DNA of 64,000 nt from Dendrobium chrysotoxum (lineage: Eukaryota; Streptophyta; Magnoliopsida; Asparagales; Orchidaceae), in contig CM034312.1 of assembly GCA_019925795.1 (NCBI GenBank), forward strand, positions 19,743,914 to 19,807,913, written 5' to 3'. The translations under genes were made by a program, and so were the position numbers. The notes under the pieces were generated by a model that was not told the origin of the DNA, did not search any database, and saw nothing but the letters and a program-made list of their open reading frames with translations. Position 1 is the stretch's first letter. Each line of letters starts with the position of its first letter. Positions 20,782 to 30,170 of this stretch are shown piece by piece.

Positions 20782-21258
20782 ATGGGAGTTGGAAATTTCT
20801 CTCCTTTAAGAGATCATGTGGAGGTGAGATTTAGTCGGAGAGAGTCTGACGGCGGTCAGCGGCCGGGCGGTGGTCCGACGAAGGTCGGGCTGAAGTTTGA
20901 TGGCGGTCCGCGACCGGGCGGTGGTCCGATGAAGGTCGGGATGAAGTCCGGCGGCGATCAGCGGCCGGGTGGAAGTTCGGTGGCGGGAAGAAGTACGGCG
21001 TCGGGTAGAACTCCGACGAAAATCTGTCGGCCAGAAGAAGTCCCACGACGGGTAGAAATTTGGTGTCGGGTAGAAGCCCGACAAACATCAGACGACAGGC
21101 AGAAGTCCGACGTCGGGAAGAATTACAGCGTCGGGTTGAAGTCCGACGAGGGTCCGACGACGGGCATAAGTCCGGCGTCGGGTAGAAGTTCGACGAAAGT
21201 CACGCGACTGACAGAAGTCTTTCAACGGGAGGAAGTTCGGTGTCAGACAGAAGTCTGA
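20782..21258 (+). CDS. Hypothetical repeat-rich ORF antisense to gag
   Basis: 158 residues beginning MGVGNFSPLRDHVEVRFSRR, then degenerate repeats of GDQRPGGGPTKVG and SGRTPTKI-like units. I recognise no domain. It starts about 290 bp after a plus-strand TATA-like box and runs through a GC-rich degenerate repeat, which alone could keep a frame open. Extra antisense ORFs between the coding region and the 3' LTR are known in Tat-lineage gypsy elements. Whether this is one of them is inference, and the repeat alone may explain it. Confidence 0.25.
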   Translation: MGVGNFSPLRDHVEVRFSRRESDGGQRPGGGPTKVGLKFDGGPRPGGGPMKVGMKSGGDQRPGGSSVAGRSTASGRTPTKICRPEEVPRRVEIWCRVEARQTSDDRQKSDVGKNYSVGLKSDEGPTTGISPASGRSSTKVTRLTEVFQREEVRCQTEV

Positions 21259-21545
21259 CGAAAGTCCCGCGATTGGCAGAAGTCCTGCGTCGAGTGGAAG
21301 TGCGGTGTCGGGCAGAAGTCCGACGAAAATATTGGGCAAAATTCCAACGAAAGTCCGACGACGGGCAGAGACCCAGCAACGGGAAGAAGCTCGTCGTCGG
21401 GTAGAAGTCCGATGAAAGTCCCTCGACGGGCATAAGTACAATGTCGGGTAGATATCCGAGGCAAGTCACGCAACTAGCAGAAATACAACGTTGGGTAGAA
21501 ATTCGACGAGGGTCTGGCGACGGGCAGATGATGGCCGGCGTCCAG
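20800..21545. repeat. GC-rich degenerate tandem repeats in gypsy interior
   Basis: Units related to GGCAGAAGTCCGACGA and GTCGGGTAGAAG recur through the segment. They resemble the short repeats in this element's LTRs, which suggests exchange between LTR and interior. Confidence 0.8.
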
Positions 21546-22165
21546 TAACATTGTGTTAAGGCAATATTCATCCATACTGAAGTGTGCCAACATCAGATAT
21601 TACTGAATCAAGAGGCCGAAGTAGTGTGACATGCCAATATTCTGGCAATACACTAACACTGTCAACTGAGTGGAGGTCTGATGATGATCCAGTTATGTCC
21701 TTTCTTTAAAGGAGCAGTTGTAGGAGATGCTTGCGTGCAGTATGGGAGAAGTCACTTAAATCCACCAAGGATATTTGACTGTGTTAAAGTTACTTGTTGC
21801 TGGATGATACTAGCTTGTATGAGTGTCACCAGTGTACCTTTTGATTCAACTTCTGGTGAGAAGAAATGTATATTTGAATCTGAATTTATGTAACTCCAAT
21901 GATATTGTATATGAAATGAGGATTTGTCCCCTAGAGGGACCTGAATTGTTATTGCATCTGTAAGACATGCTTTGTACTTTTGATGTATTATTAGTCTGAA
22001 CGAATGTGAGAGACATCCTTTTAGGATGTTTGACATATCTGAGACTGTAAGTCAAAGCCCTTGCTTGATGACGTTAAGGGAAGATGTTAGATTAAATCTC
22101 CCCAAGAATGATCTTCCAATGATTGGGATACAAGACATCATCCAATGACATTTGACCTATATGAG
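21546..22165. other. Gypsy interior, non-coding
   Basis: No domain recognised. The last part (from about 22040) holds diverged units of the tandem array that follows. Confidence 0.6.
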
Positions 22166-22168
22166 GTT

Positions 22169-22730
22169 GTATGTCAGAGCCCTGTTCAATGACGTTAACC
22201 TGTATAGGAGTGGTCGAGGGAATCCACCAAGGATGTGAGACCTATCCGAGGTTGTATGTCAGAGCCCTGCTCGACGACGTTAACCTTTATGGAAGAGGTC
22301 GAGAGAATCCACCAAGGATGTGAGACCTATCCGAGGTTGTATGTCGGAGCCTTTGCTCGACGACGTTAACCTGTATGGAAGAGGTCGAGAGAATCCACAA
22401 AGGATGTGAGACCTATCCGAGGTTGTATGTCGGAGCCTTTGCTCAACGACGTTAACCTGTATGGAAGAGGTCGAGAGAATCCACCAAGGATGTGAGACCT
22501 ATCCGAGGTTGTATGTCAGAGCCCTGCTCGACGACGTTAACCTTTATGGAAGAGGTCGAGAGAATCCACCAAGGATGTGAGACCTATCCGAGGTTGTATG
22601 TCGGAGCCTTTGCTCGACGACGTTAACCTGTATGGAAGAGATCGAGAGAATCCACCAAGGATGTGAGACCTATCCGAGGTTGTATGTCGGAGCCTTTGCT
22701 CGACGACGTTAACCTGTATGGAAGAGGTCG
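22169..22730. repeat. 85/86-bp tandem repeat, about 7 units
   Basis: Each unit reads GTATGTCxGAGCC...TGCTCGACGACGTTAACC...GGATGTGAGACCTATCCGAGGTT. Two unit types differ by CAGAGCCCTG...CCTTTATGG against CGGAGCCTTTG...CCTGTATGG. After the first unit their order is A B B A B B, so a 257-bp trimer has been duplicated. Confidence 0.92.
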
Positions 22731-22739
22731 GATCGAATC

Positions 22740-23073
22740 CCCCTGGGATCGATCATCCAGTGATTGAGATATAATAAAGATTGCATATTTCTCGAATCAA
22801 GGATAAAGAGACTATATTTGTCAGTAGTTTTTCACTGTCATTTGTATTCTTTTTAAAGAAAGAGACAATATCAAAACTGGATGAACAACACATTATATTA
22901 CTGTAAGACAATAATTTCCTTGTACAACAGAAGAGATACATATAGGGACAACCACATCATTCGACTTGGTAGAAATACTAAGGACATTAGAGTGACATCC
23001 TACTGATCATAGAAGAGATACATGGTGACACATGACAAGTAGTATTACTAACACAAAGATTTAAGTTGCAGCA
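22740..23073. other. Untranslated region downstream of gag
   Basis: AT-richer sequence on the 3' side of gag with no ORF of note. A pol gene would be expected to continue here in an autonomous gypsy element, and none is present. Confidence 0.7.
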
Positions 23074-24645
23074 TTACTCAATCTCACCAACCATTTGAAT
23101 ATTATTCAATGGTTGTCTTTGTTGTTGTTGATTTTGCCCCCCAGTGGGGCGAGCTTCTTCTCGGGTAGGTGGGTTCCCAATAAACTGTCGAAGATAGCCC
23201 TGGCGGATAAGTCTTTCAATCTCATCCTTAAGTTGCCAACACGCTTCAGTAGAGTGGCCACGACTACGATGAAAGTGACAGTACTGATCTTGATTTCCTG
23301 TATTTGGCTTCGAAGGATGCGGCCATTTCACTTTGTCCTGATCTTGAATCGCCATTAACACATTTGCTTGAGATGTGTTGAGCGGAGTGTACTCTTTCTC
23401 CTGCCGAGGTTCTCGTTGTGGTAATGGGGGCCTAGGAGGTAGATTGCTATTCCCTTGCTTTTTCCTTTGTAAGGAAGAATTATCCATCCCAGGAGCACCT
23501 TTGCGCTTCCCATTTGTCTGCTCGAACTGCTTTCTGTGAGCATTTATGGCTTCATCTGCGGAGATTTGTGCCTCCACACGATGAATCAGGTCGGCATACG
23601 AAGGGACCGTGTCTCGCATAAGTGCTGAGTAGAATGGGCCCGGACGAAGCCCTCCGAGGAAAACGCCTCTAAGTAACTCGGGATCTACTCCCGGAATTTG
23701 ACGAGCTTCAGTAGAAAATCTCTTGAAGTATTCCTTGAGGGACTCACTTTCATTCTGACGGATCCCTGAGAGGTGAGAAGAGTCCTTAGTAATTCTCCGA
23801 TTGACGACAAATTGTTCGACGAACACTTTTGCCAATTTGACGAACATTGGAATGGTTCCGGCTGGAAGCGAATAGAACCATGTTCGAGCTTGTCCTTTGA
23901 GGGTGGCAGGAAAGACCTGACAGAGGAGCGCGTCTGAGGCTCGCTGGATATGCATAATTGTTCGATAATGATCGATATGCTCGTACGGGTCAGTTGTCCC
24001 GTCATAGGGGTCGATGTTCGGTAGTTTGAATCCTGTCGGAATAGGGTGTTGAAGAATAGCTTCCGTCAGGGGTGACGAATCCTGGAAGTCCCACTGATGA
24101 AGAGGTTGCCTTACGCCTCCTGTAGGGAACTCTTCTCGAACCAATCGTCGCAGTTCGTGGCGTAGGATATTGCGAGGGAGCTCAGCAATGTGATGTTGGG
24201 CTAGCTCATCATGGAGGTCTTGAGGAAGGAGAGATTGCCGACCTGTGTGCGGAGGATGGGTAGAACTTGCTGTATCAGCCAGTTCGTTATCTTGATGTGA
24301 CTGCAAACGCCTCCTGGGTGGAGGAAGAGGAATCTCAGCTTGAAGATGTTCGATTTGAACAGCTTCAACACGTGGCGGATCTCGAGGGAGAAGAACCTCC
24401 TCCTGAGGTGCTAGGGTCGGTTGTCGAGTCTCTCGCAGGAGGTGTAGGATCTCGTTTTGAGATTCTTCCATCTTTCGGATTCGCTCCTCCAAAGAAGGCC
24501 CTGAGGTTCCTTCTCCAGCAATGTGTTGCCCCCCAGGAAGAAAGGAGGCAGAAACTTGATGTCCACGATTTATAGACTGGTTTCTGGATTGGGGAGAGTG
24601 GGAGCGGGAGGCTCCTATGAGGCGATTGCTACGCCTATTGACCAT
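23074..24645 (-). CDS. Gag polyprotein of non-autonomous gypsy-type element
   Basis: 523 residues, complete and uninterrupted. The N-terminal part (1-190) is charged, with a probable coiled coil at 52-72 (LEERIRKMEESQNEILHLLR). A retrotransposon gag domain spans about 200-345 (FKLPNIDPYDGTTDPYEHID, ARTWFYSLPAGTI, LKEYFKRFSTEAR, FLGGLRPGPF). A C-terminal CHFHRSRGHSTEACWQLKDE segment (456-475) is the zinc-knuckle-like motif of many plant gypsy gags. Gag forms the cytoplasmic particle that packages element RNA. The start ATG lies about 30 nt after the primer-binding site, as expected for the first ORF. No pol follows, so the enzymes must come in trans. The open frame fits the near-identical LTRs and a recent insertion. 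Confidence 0.93.
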   Translation of the reverse strand: MVNRRSNRLIGASRSHSPQSRNQSINRGHQVSASFLPGGQHIAGEGTSGPSLEERIRKMEESQNEILHLLRETRQPTLAPQEEVLLPRDPPRVEAVQIEHLQAEIPLPPPRRRLQSHQDNELADTASSTHPPHTGRQSLLPQDLHDELAQHHIAELPRNILRHELRRLVREEFPTGGVRQPLHQWDFQDSSPLTEAILQHPIPTGFKLPNIDPYDGTTDPYEHIDHYRTIMHIQRASDALLCQVFPATLKGQARTWFYSLPAGTIPMFVKLAKVFVEQFVVNRRITKDSSHLSGIRQNESESLKEYFKRFSTEARQIPGVDPELLRGVFLGGLRPGPFYSALMRDTVPSYADLIHRVEAQISADEAINAHRKQFEQTNGKRKGAPGMDNSSLQRKKQGNSNLPPRPPLPQREPRQEKEYTPLNTSQANVLMAIQDQDKVKWPHPSKPNTGNQDQYCHFHRSRGHSTEACWQLKDEIERLIRQGYLRQFIGNPPTREEARPTGGQNQQQQRQPLNNIQMVGEIE

Positions 24646-24675
24646 CGTAGCAATACTTGAAGTTGTGGGATAAGT

Positions 24676-24693
24676 TTCCCACAGACGGCGCCA
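24676..24693 (-). other. Primer-binding site
   Basis: The minus strand reads TGGCGCCGTCTGTGGGAA, 3 nt inside the 5' LTR. TGGCGCCG matches the tRNA 3' end used by many plant Tat/Athila-type gypsy elements (tRNA-Asp type). The tRNA identity is from family knowledge, not tested here. Confidence 0.8.
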
Positions 24694-24696
24694 AAC

Positions 24697-25738
24697 TGTT
24701 GCGGACTCAAATATACGCGGCGATAGAGTTTAATATTTCCGTCTCAGCGTTGTACGTATATCCAGCACACAAACAGAAGAGTGAAAGAAACACCAGGATT
24801 TTTACGTGGAAAGCCCTGAAAAAGGGAAAAACCACGGGGCCACGCCCAGTTGAAAAAGTTCCACTAGTGTTGTTTGAAATACACGAGGCTGACTCGTCCT
24901 TTAACTTCAGGACGATCAGATTACAATGAGTATCAATTACAAGGCCAAGCAGAGTTCCAACGTCACTCGGGCGTCAGACAGAATTCCGGCGTCACTTGGA
25001 AAGAAGTCCGGCGTCACTCGGACGTCGGGTAGAATTCTAGCGTCGGGCAGAATTCCGACGTTGCTCCCGTGTCGGGCAGGGCTCCGGCGTCCCTCGGGCG
25101 CCTGGTGGTGCTTCGGTGGTGTTCCGGCAAGGTTCCGGCGGTATTCCGGTGGAGTTCCGGCGGTGTTCCGGCGGTGGTCGAGGAGGAGTTATTCCCTCCT
25201 AGGCTTCTCTTCTCTTCCTTCTCTTCTTCTCTTCTTGGCTTGGGGTCCCCTCTTAAGAGAAATGAGGGGCTATTTATAGTTTTTCTGGAGTGGCATAGCT
25301 CGTAAATATGTGAGGGATCAGGGGCGAATAGGGAGTGATCCGGATGAACGGCCGATATTGAATCCCTTGATCGTGAACCGTTTATCAAGCATTTGAAGGT
25401 CTTAATGATATCAGAATTCTGCGATCTTGGGCTCGTTGGATTCGTCTCGTCGAGCCGCTCGATTCGAGTATAAGCTCGCCAAAATCGGAGACCGTTTGGT
25501 AACTCAAATTGCTGTTCGATGCTTCCAATAGCACTTCGGGTACTTGATTTGGACTCGTTTGGGCTCGGATTGAGTCGAATTTGGTGTTGTTGGATTTGTA
25601 TTTCCGAGACGCTCAGTTTGACTATAATCTTGCTGAAATCGGAGTTTAAATGGTCTCCAAATTAATTTTTGAAGTTTCCGACTTGAGTTTTTCCTCGAGA
25701 TTCGTGCCCGATCAAGATAATTTTTCGATGACGTATCA
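24697..25738 (-). repeat. Gypsy-type 5' LTR (right copy)
   Basis: Same ends and length as the left LTR. The encoded shadow frames are identical between the copies, and only one base change was noticed, near 25662. Confidence 0.96.
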
Positions 25739-25743
25739 ATAAT

Positions 25744-26069
25744 ATTATTTTTTTATTTCTATCTAAATGATATCTGCGTTTAGGCATTTATTTTCTCATT
25801 TGAATAGTGTATTTTCTCTTTTTAAAATAAAATATGAGAGAAAGTAGTGCATGCCTTATCATGACTTGTCTTGTTGCACACTAAAATAAGAAGTAGTGCA
25901 TAATGCTCATTGCTAAAATATTCACATCAATAGAAAGCTTTCATTATCATAATATTTAATGAAAATTTTCACAAGATAGATGAGTTAAAGGATTTTAATA
26001 TTTTTAAAGTAAAAAATTCGAGTAGTAACCGGCACCTATTGTTAACCATGGTCAACAGTTTGCTGAGTC
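25744..26069. other. AT-rich stretch, nothing recognised
   Basis: No coding signal after the gypsy target duplication. Confidence 0.4.
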
Positions 26070-26545
26070 ATTTTTCTTTTAGAGGAGATCAACAACTGGA
26101 ATGGCAAGCATCGAACATTGGTAGCTAAAATATGTCAAACACTGATATGTGGTAGCTGATAGTTGAGTGGGAATGTTGGACATCGGACGATAGTCGATGA
26201 TTTGCTCAGTCATTCCCTTTATAAGATGGGAGATTAGCGACTATGAAACTAAGAGTTACTCATCAATGATTAATAGACATTGAACATTAACATGCATCCA
26301 TTGGCAATGGACCGAGAATATCAAAGATGGGGTGATGGCCAATGCTTTGCTAAGAAATTCCCCTTATAAGAGGGCATACGAGTAACTAAGAAGGAGGGTA
26401 TCAGATGTTGGTGGTTGATAGACATTGAACAATATAAGTAGTCATTAGATGTAGTCAATAAAAAAAAATGATGTTATTTGATGGCTAGTAGTTATCTTGA
26501 TCATTTACCTTATAAGAGGAGAAGCTAACAACAACCAAGGGAGGG
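26070..26545. repeat. Degenerate tandem repeat, unit about 140 bp
   Basis: Recurring order of GATTTGCTxAGTCATTCCCxTTATAAGA, then a purine-rich stretch, then ACATTGAACATTxxxAxG. Four diverged units are visible. A further unit lies at about 27490-27560 and another at 28034-28110, which suggests an old array broken by insertions. Confidence 0.65.
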
Positions 26546-26579
26546 GCGGATCCTAGTACATCTCAGGGACTTTTGACCT

Positions 26580-26602
26580 CCCCCCCCCCCCCCCCCCCCC
26601 CC
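26580..26602. repeat. Homopolymer of 23 C
   Basis: Uninterrupted C run next to a hAT-like GGGGCGGATCC motif at 26543. Confidence 0.95.
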
Positions 26603-28033
26603 AAACAAAAAAAATATATTTTGCTCAAATATTTTTCATCCCGTTTAGGGAGAAGAAGAGTGCAGCGGGCTCAAGAAGTTGGACCATCTCATCATTGCCA
26701 GAGTTACAGTGGCTGAAAGTTGAAACATGATTACATTTGGAATATTAGGTCGCCCAGAGAAGAAGAGTACTGAAAAAACTTGCTAGAAGAGAGCATGAGA
26801 GAAGGTTTTAAAAGTAATAATAAACAAAATTTTTAAAAATCCCAAGACACATTAAGCAAAAAAAAAAAAAAAAACAGCAGCATCATGCTTTCATTAAATG
26901 CAGAATTAATGCTCTGCATTTTTTTTTTTTTGAACTATGTTTTTAAAAAAGCTTTTGAACCATACGTCAGAAGTTTTTTTTTTTTTTTTGGCTATTTCAT
27001 TTTAGGATTTATAATTTTAGAGAGAGCAATTCTTAAACTCATTAAATATTATGTATACTTTATGATTTAATTATTTTTTTTCTTAAGTTAGATAATATTA
27101 AGCTTATTTAATATTATTTTTCTCTAAGTTAGAGTCTAGCTTCAGTATAACTTATATGAGTATACTCCAATTTATATTATTACTAAAATCAGTATTATAT
27201 TGAAAGATAAATGATAACAATTTTCTCTTATAAAATTGATAGCATTATGATGGTTAAATTGTTTTTAAAAAGTTATTTTATTATTATTACTATTTATTAT
27301 TATTATAATTATCATTATAATTAATATTTAATTATTATTGTTGTTTAATTAATTAACATTTTGCCCATCTTGAAAAAAGAAGATGGATTTGCCCCTGAAC
27401 CAAGGAGGCATGTGTTAGACATATGCGGCTAACATACATTACATATTGGAAAGCTTCAGGTGATGGTAGATTAGGAATATAAAAAATTACATAATGGTCA
27501 GTGATTTGCTTGATCATGCTTCTTGTAGGAGGGGAGACCAATAATTAGAAAGGTTTGCATTGGATTTCAAACATGAGGTATAACTAGAGAAGGGAAATCA
27601 AAGCTTTCACTCATAGTTCATTTAATTTTCTCTGAAAAAAAAGCTAAAAAAACATCAAATAAGAAGCTTAATTTTGAGCAGTGATAGTCATTTTTAATCA
27701 TACAATAAAGCTTTGGTCTTCCTTTAAAAAGAGGCCAATTCTAGCTGAATAGATTGAACATATTGATATATGTTTAAGATTCATAATCCTCATGATGAAT
27801 CCCTAATCTTAACTCAAAAAAGGAACTATTTGCCTTCATTAGATGGATTAGATATGGAGAGAGGTCTCCAAGACTTATAGTCCATATAATGATGCTCTTG
27901 TCTTCTTTTAAGAAAAAGGGTTAATTTTCCTCACTAGATAGATTGGATTCAGGACAAAGATCACAATTTTTTTCTCTTTAGGCCATAACTATTATTTGAA
28001 AAAAAAAATGGTAGTCCCACAAAATGAAGAAGG
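26603..28033. other. AT-rich stretch, no gene recognised
   Basis: Contains poly-A and poly-T runs and one diverged satellite unit (27490-27560). The ORFs are short and unlike known proteins. Confidence 0.45.
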
Positions 28034-28110
28034 AGGTTGGTACATGATGTGATGGTTAGTAGTTATCTTAGTCATTCACCTTATAAGAGGAGAAACTAAC
28101 AACCAATATA
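28034..28110. repeat. Isolated unit of the 26070 satellite
   Basis: GATGGTTAGTAGTTATCTTA and CACCTTATAAGAGGAGAAAC nearly repeat 26479-26545. Confidence 0.75.
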
Positions 28111-28112
28111 GT

Positions 28113-28115
<3 letters not shown>

Positions 28116-28172
<57 letters not shown>

Positions 28173-28193
28173 ATATATATATATATATATATA
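28116..28193. repeat. (CT)n-(TA)n compound microsatellite
   Basis: About 28 CT repeats run straight into about 11 TA repeats. Confidence 0.95.
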
Positions 28194-28739
28194 CAAATCT
28201 ATTTGATTTTTGTACCCAATTCTATATCCCATGTTTTTTTTTAATTGAATGATGGTGATCAAAACATAAGCAGTAAAGAATGAATTCTATGGATGAAGTT
28301 AAAAAATCTTATGGCATTATTATTGTCTTCAAAAGTTTGTTTGTCGTATGTTATGTTGTTCTCTTTAGTGAAGAGGAGATCAAAGATCATAAAATAAAAT
28401 ATAATAAAAGATGTCTTCAAGAGTCAGAGTTGGTGTCAACGATGTAGATCTAATGTAAATGTTGGAAGGTGACAACAATCGGCAAAATCAATGCTCATTA
28501 GTATTGATGTCAATAGCTTTCATCATGTATATGTCTTTAGATGTGTTATGGTGTGCGTTAATGTTGTTAGCGAGAGCTGGAGATAAAGCCCATTGTCATC
28601 GTTGTTCATGTAGATGGCGTGCATTGAAATTATATTTAATGGCATGCATTGATGCTATTAGCAATGCCAAGCAATGAAGTTGGCAGGGCATTAGAGTTGT
28701 TGGGAGACATTGGTCAGGTGACTATTGTTGGGAGATAAT
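28194..28739. other. Unassigned sequence
   Basis: A 72-residue ORF at 28459 resembles nothing known. The sequence may be the outer part of the decayed LTR that follows, but no LTR start could be identified. Confidence 0.35.
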
Positions 28740-29780
28740 GGTAAGAAGTTCTACTAAGGCTATGGCGATCAAAAGATCATAGTCGGACAAAGTGGTCAAA
28801 GGATCATAGTTGAGAAATGTTAGTCATAAGACTATAGTAGAGAAATGGTGGTCAGGAAATTATAGTCACTGATGTTGATCTGGTGATCATAGTTAGGCAA
28901 TAATGGTCGGGGGGGGGGGGGGGGGGGGGGGGGGGGGCTATAATTTAATGATTGTGGTTGTAGGATTGTTATTGGATCAGTAGTGGTCTAAGGAAGGAGG
29001 ATTATAATCGAACAATAGTGGTCGGAGGATTGTAGTCGAATCATAGTGGTCAAATGACTATAGTAGGGCGATGGTGGCCGAGATACTATATTCAATTGAC
29101 TATTGTTGAGAAATTACAAGTTGGGGATAGCGGTCGGAGGGTCATAGTCATGTGATGATAATTAGATAATCGTAGTCATGCAAAAAAAGCCAGAGATTTA
29201 GTCAGGCAAAAACAATTTGAAGAATGTAGTTGGGCGGCGATGATTAGAGCCTTGTAGTTGGGAGACAACGGATGAAGGACTGTAATTAGCTAACAATGAT
29301 CTAAGGATCGTACAGGTGATGACAGTTGTATGACTATAGTCTAGTGATAATGACTGAAAGATTATAATCTAGCTACGGTGGTCGAGAGCCTTAGTCAGTT
29401 GATGAAAATTTGGGGGCCATAATTGATCGGAAATGACATTTAATATTTTGAATCTATACTTGTACATGTTCAATTAAGTGGTCTTTGTTAAGGGACCCGA
29501 CCTTAATAGTCACTGCACCCAAGAGGGGAATTTACTCAAGAAAAATGTGCTTGTTGGCCCAACTCATTTATCTATGTTTCCAGTGCACGAATAGGGCTTA
29601 TTTAAACTTATATCAGATCACTTTTAGTGTCATTGGATTCATTTCATTGAGATATCCAGTTTAGCTACACGTTTGCCAAAATTAGAGTTCTAACCATCCT
29701 AAATTTAATTCTGAAAGTTTTCAACTTCAATTTGCATCTAGATTCGTGCCTGATCAAAGTTGTTTTTTTATTATATATCA
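28740..29780 (-). repeat. Decayed gypsy-family solo LTR
   Basis: Its right part keeps the block order of the intact LTRs: GTCATTGGATTCATTTCATTGAGA, AGTTTAGCTACACGTTTGCC, GCATCTAGATTCGTGCCTGA, and the terminus TTATATATCA at 29780. The left part is a degraded array of GGTCGGAGGATCATAGTC-type units, the same as in the solo LTRs at 54942 and 60813. The outer end is not found. Confidence 0.65.
28909..28937. repeat. Homopolymer of 29 G
   Basis: Uninterrupted G run inside the decayed LTR minisatellite, probably seeded from a GGTCGG unit. Confidence 0.95.
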
Positions 29781-29999
29781 AACTTTATTATTTTAAAGTC
29801 AATTAATCTAATAGATTATAAGATGGCTCGTGCTACTTTTATAGTCATAAATATTATTTAGTGTAAAATATAGAGGAGTTGTTAATTCACTTATATAACA
29901 TCTTAATTTTTAAATGACATAAAGATATTATTAATATGAACTTATCTGAAATAAAATACATATTTTATATATGTGTTTTGATAAATATTAAATATATAC

Positions 30000-30168
30000 A
30001 ATAGCACTAACATCAAGCTTTTATTTCACCATGTGGGGTTGGCTGCATTGATCCCTTTTCTTCATTGTGTTTTGCTTAGAGTAAAATTATTATTTAAATC
30101 TAATAAAGAAAATCATTTTTAATATTTTCTAACCAAGTCTTTTAGATCTACCTCTACCTCTACCTTAC
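30000..30168 (-). mobile_element. 5'-truncated RTE LINE fragment
   Basis: Diverged copy of the 3' end of the adjacent element: CCATGTGGGGTTGGCTGCAT, TTTAAATCTAATAAAGAAA and TAACCAAGTCTTTTAGATC. It abuts the 3' tail of the nearly complete copy. Confidence 0.85.
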
Positions 30169-30170
30169 AT

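Larger units (their letters stand above)
18868..25743 (-). mobile_element. Young gag-only Ty3/gypsy-type element with target duplication
   Basis: Two 1042-bp LTRs (18873-19914 and 24697-25738) differ by the single substitution I can see (G at about 19838, A in the other copy). ATAAT at 18868-18872 and 25739-25743 is a perfect 5-bp target duplication. The minus strand encodes one intact gag. A primer-binding site and polypurine tract are both in place. No protease, reverse transcriptase, RNase H or integrase is present in the 4.8-kb interior, which instead holds GC-rich sequence and tandem repeats. This fits a non-autonomous terminal-repeat element with gag that must use enzymes from a relative. 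Confidence 0.95.

Noticed and set aside
28068..28262. Arg/Glu-rich and Tyr/Ile-rich ORF
   Set aside because: It is a translation of a CT/TA compound microsatellite.
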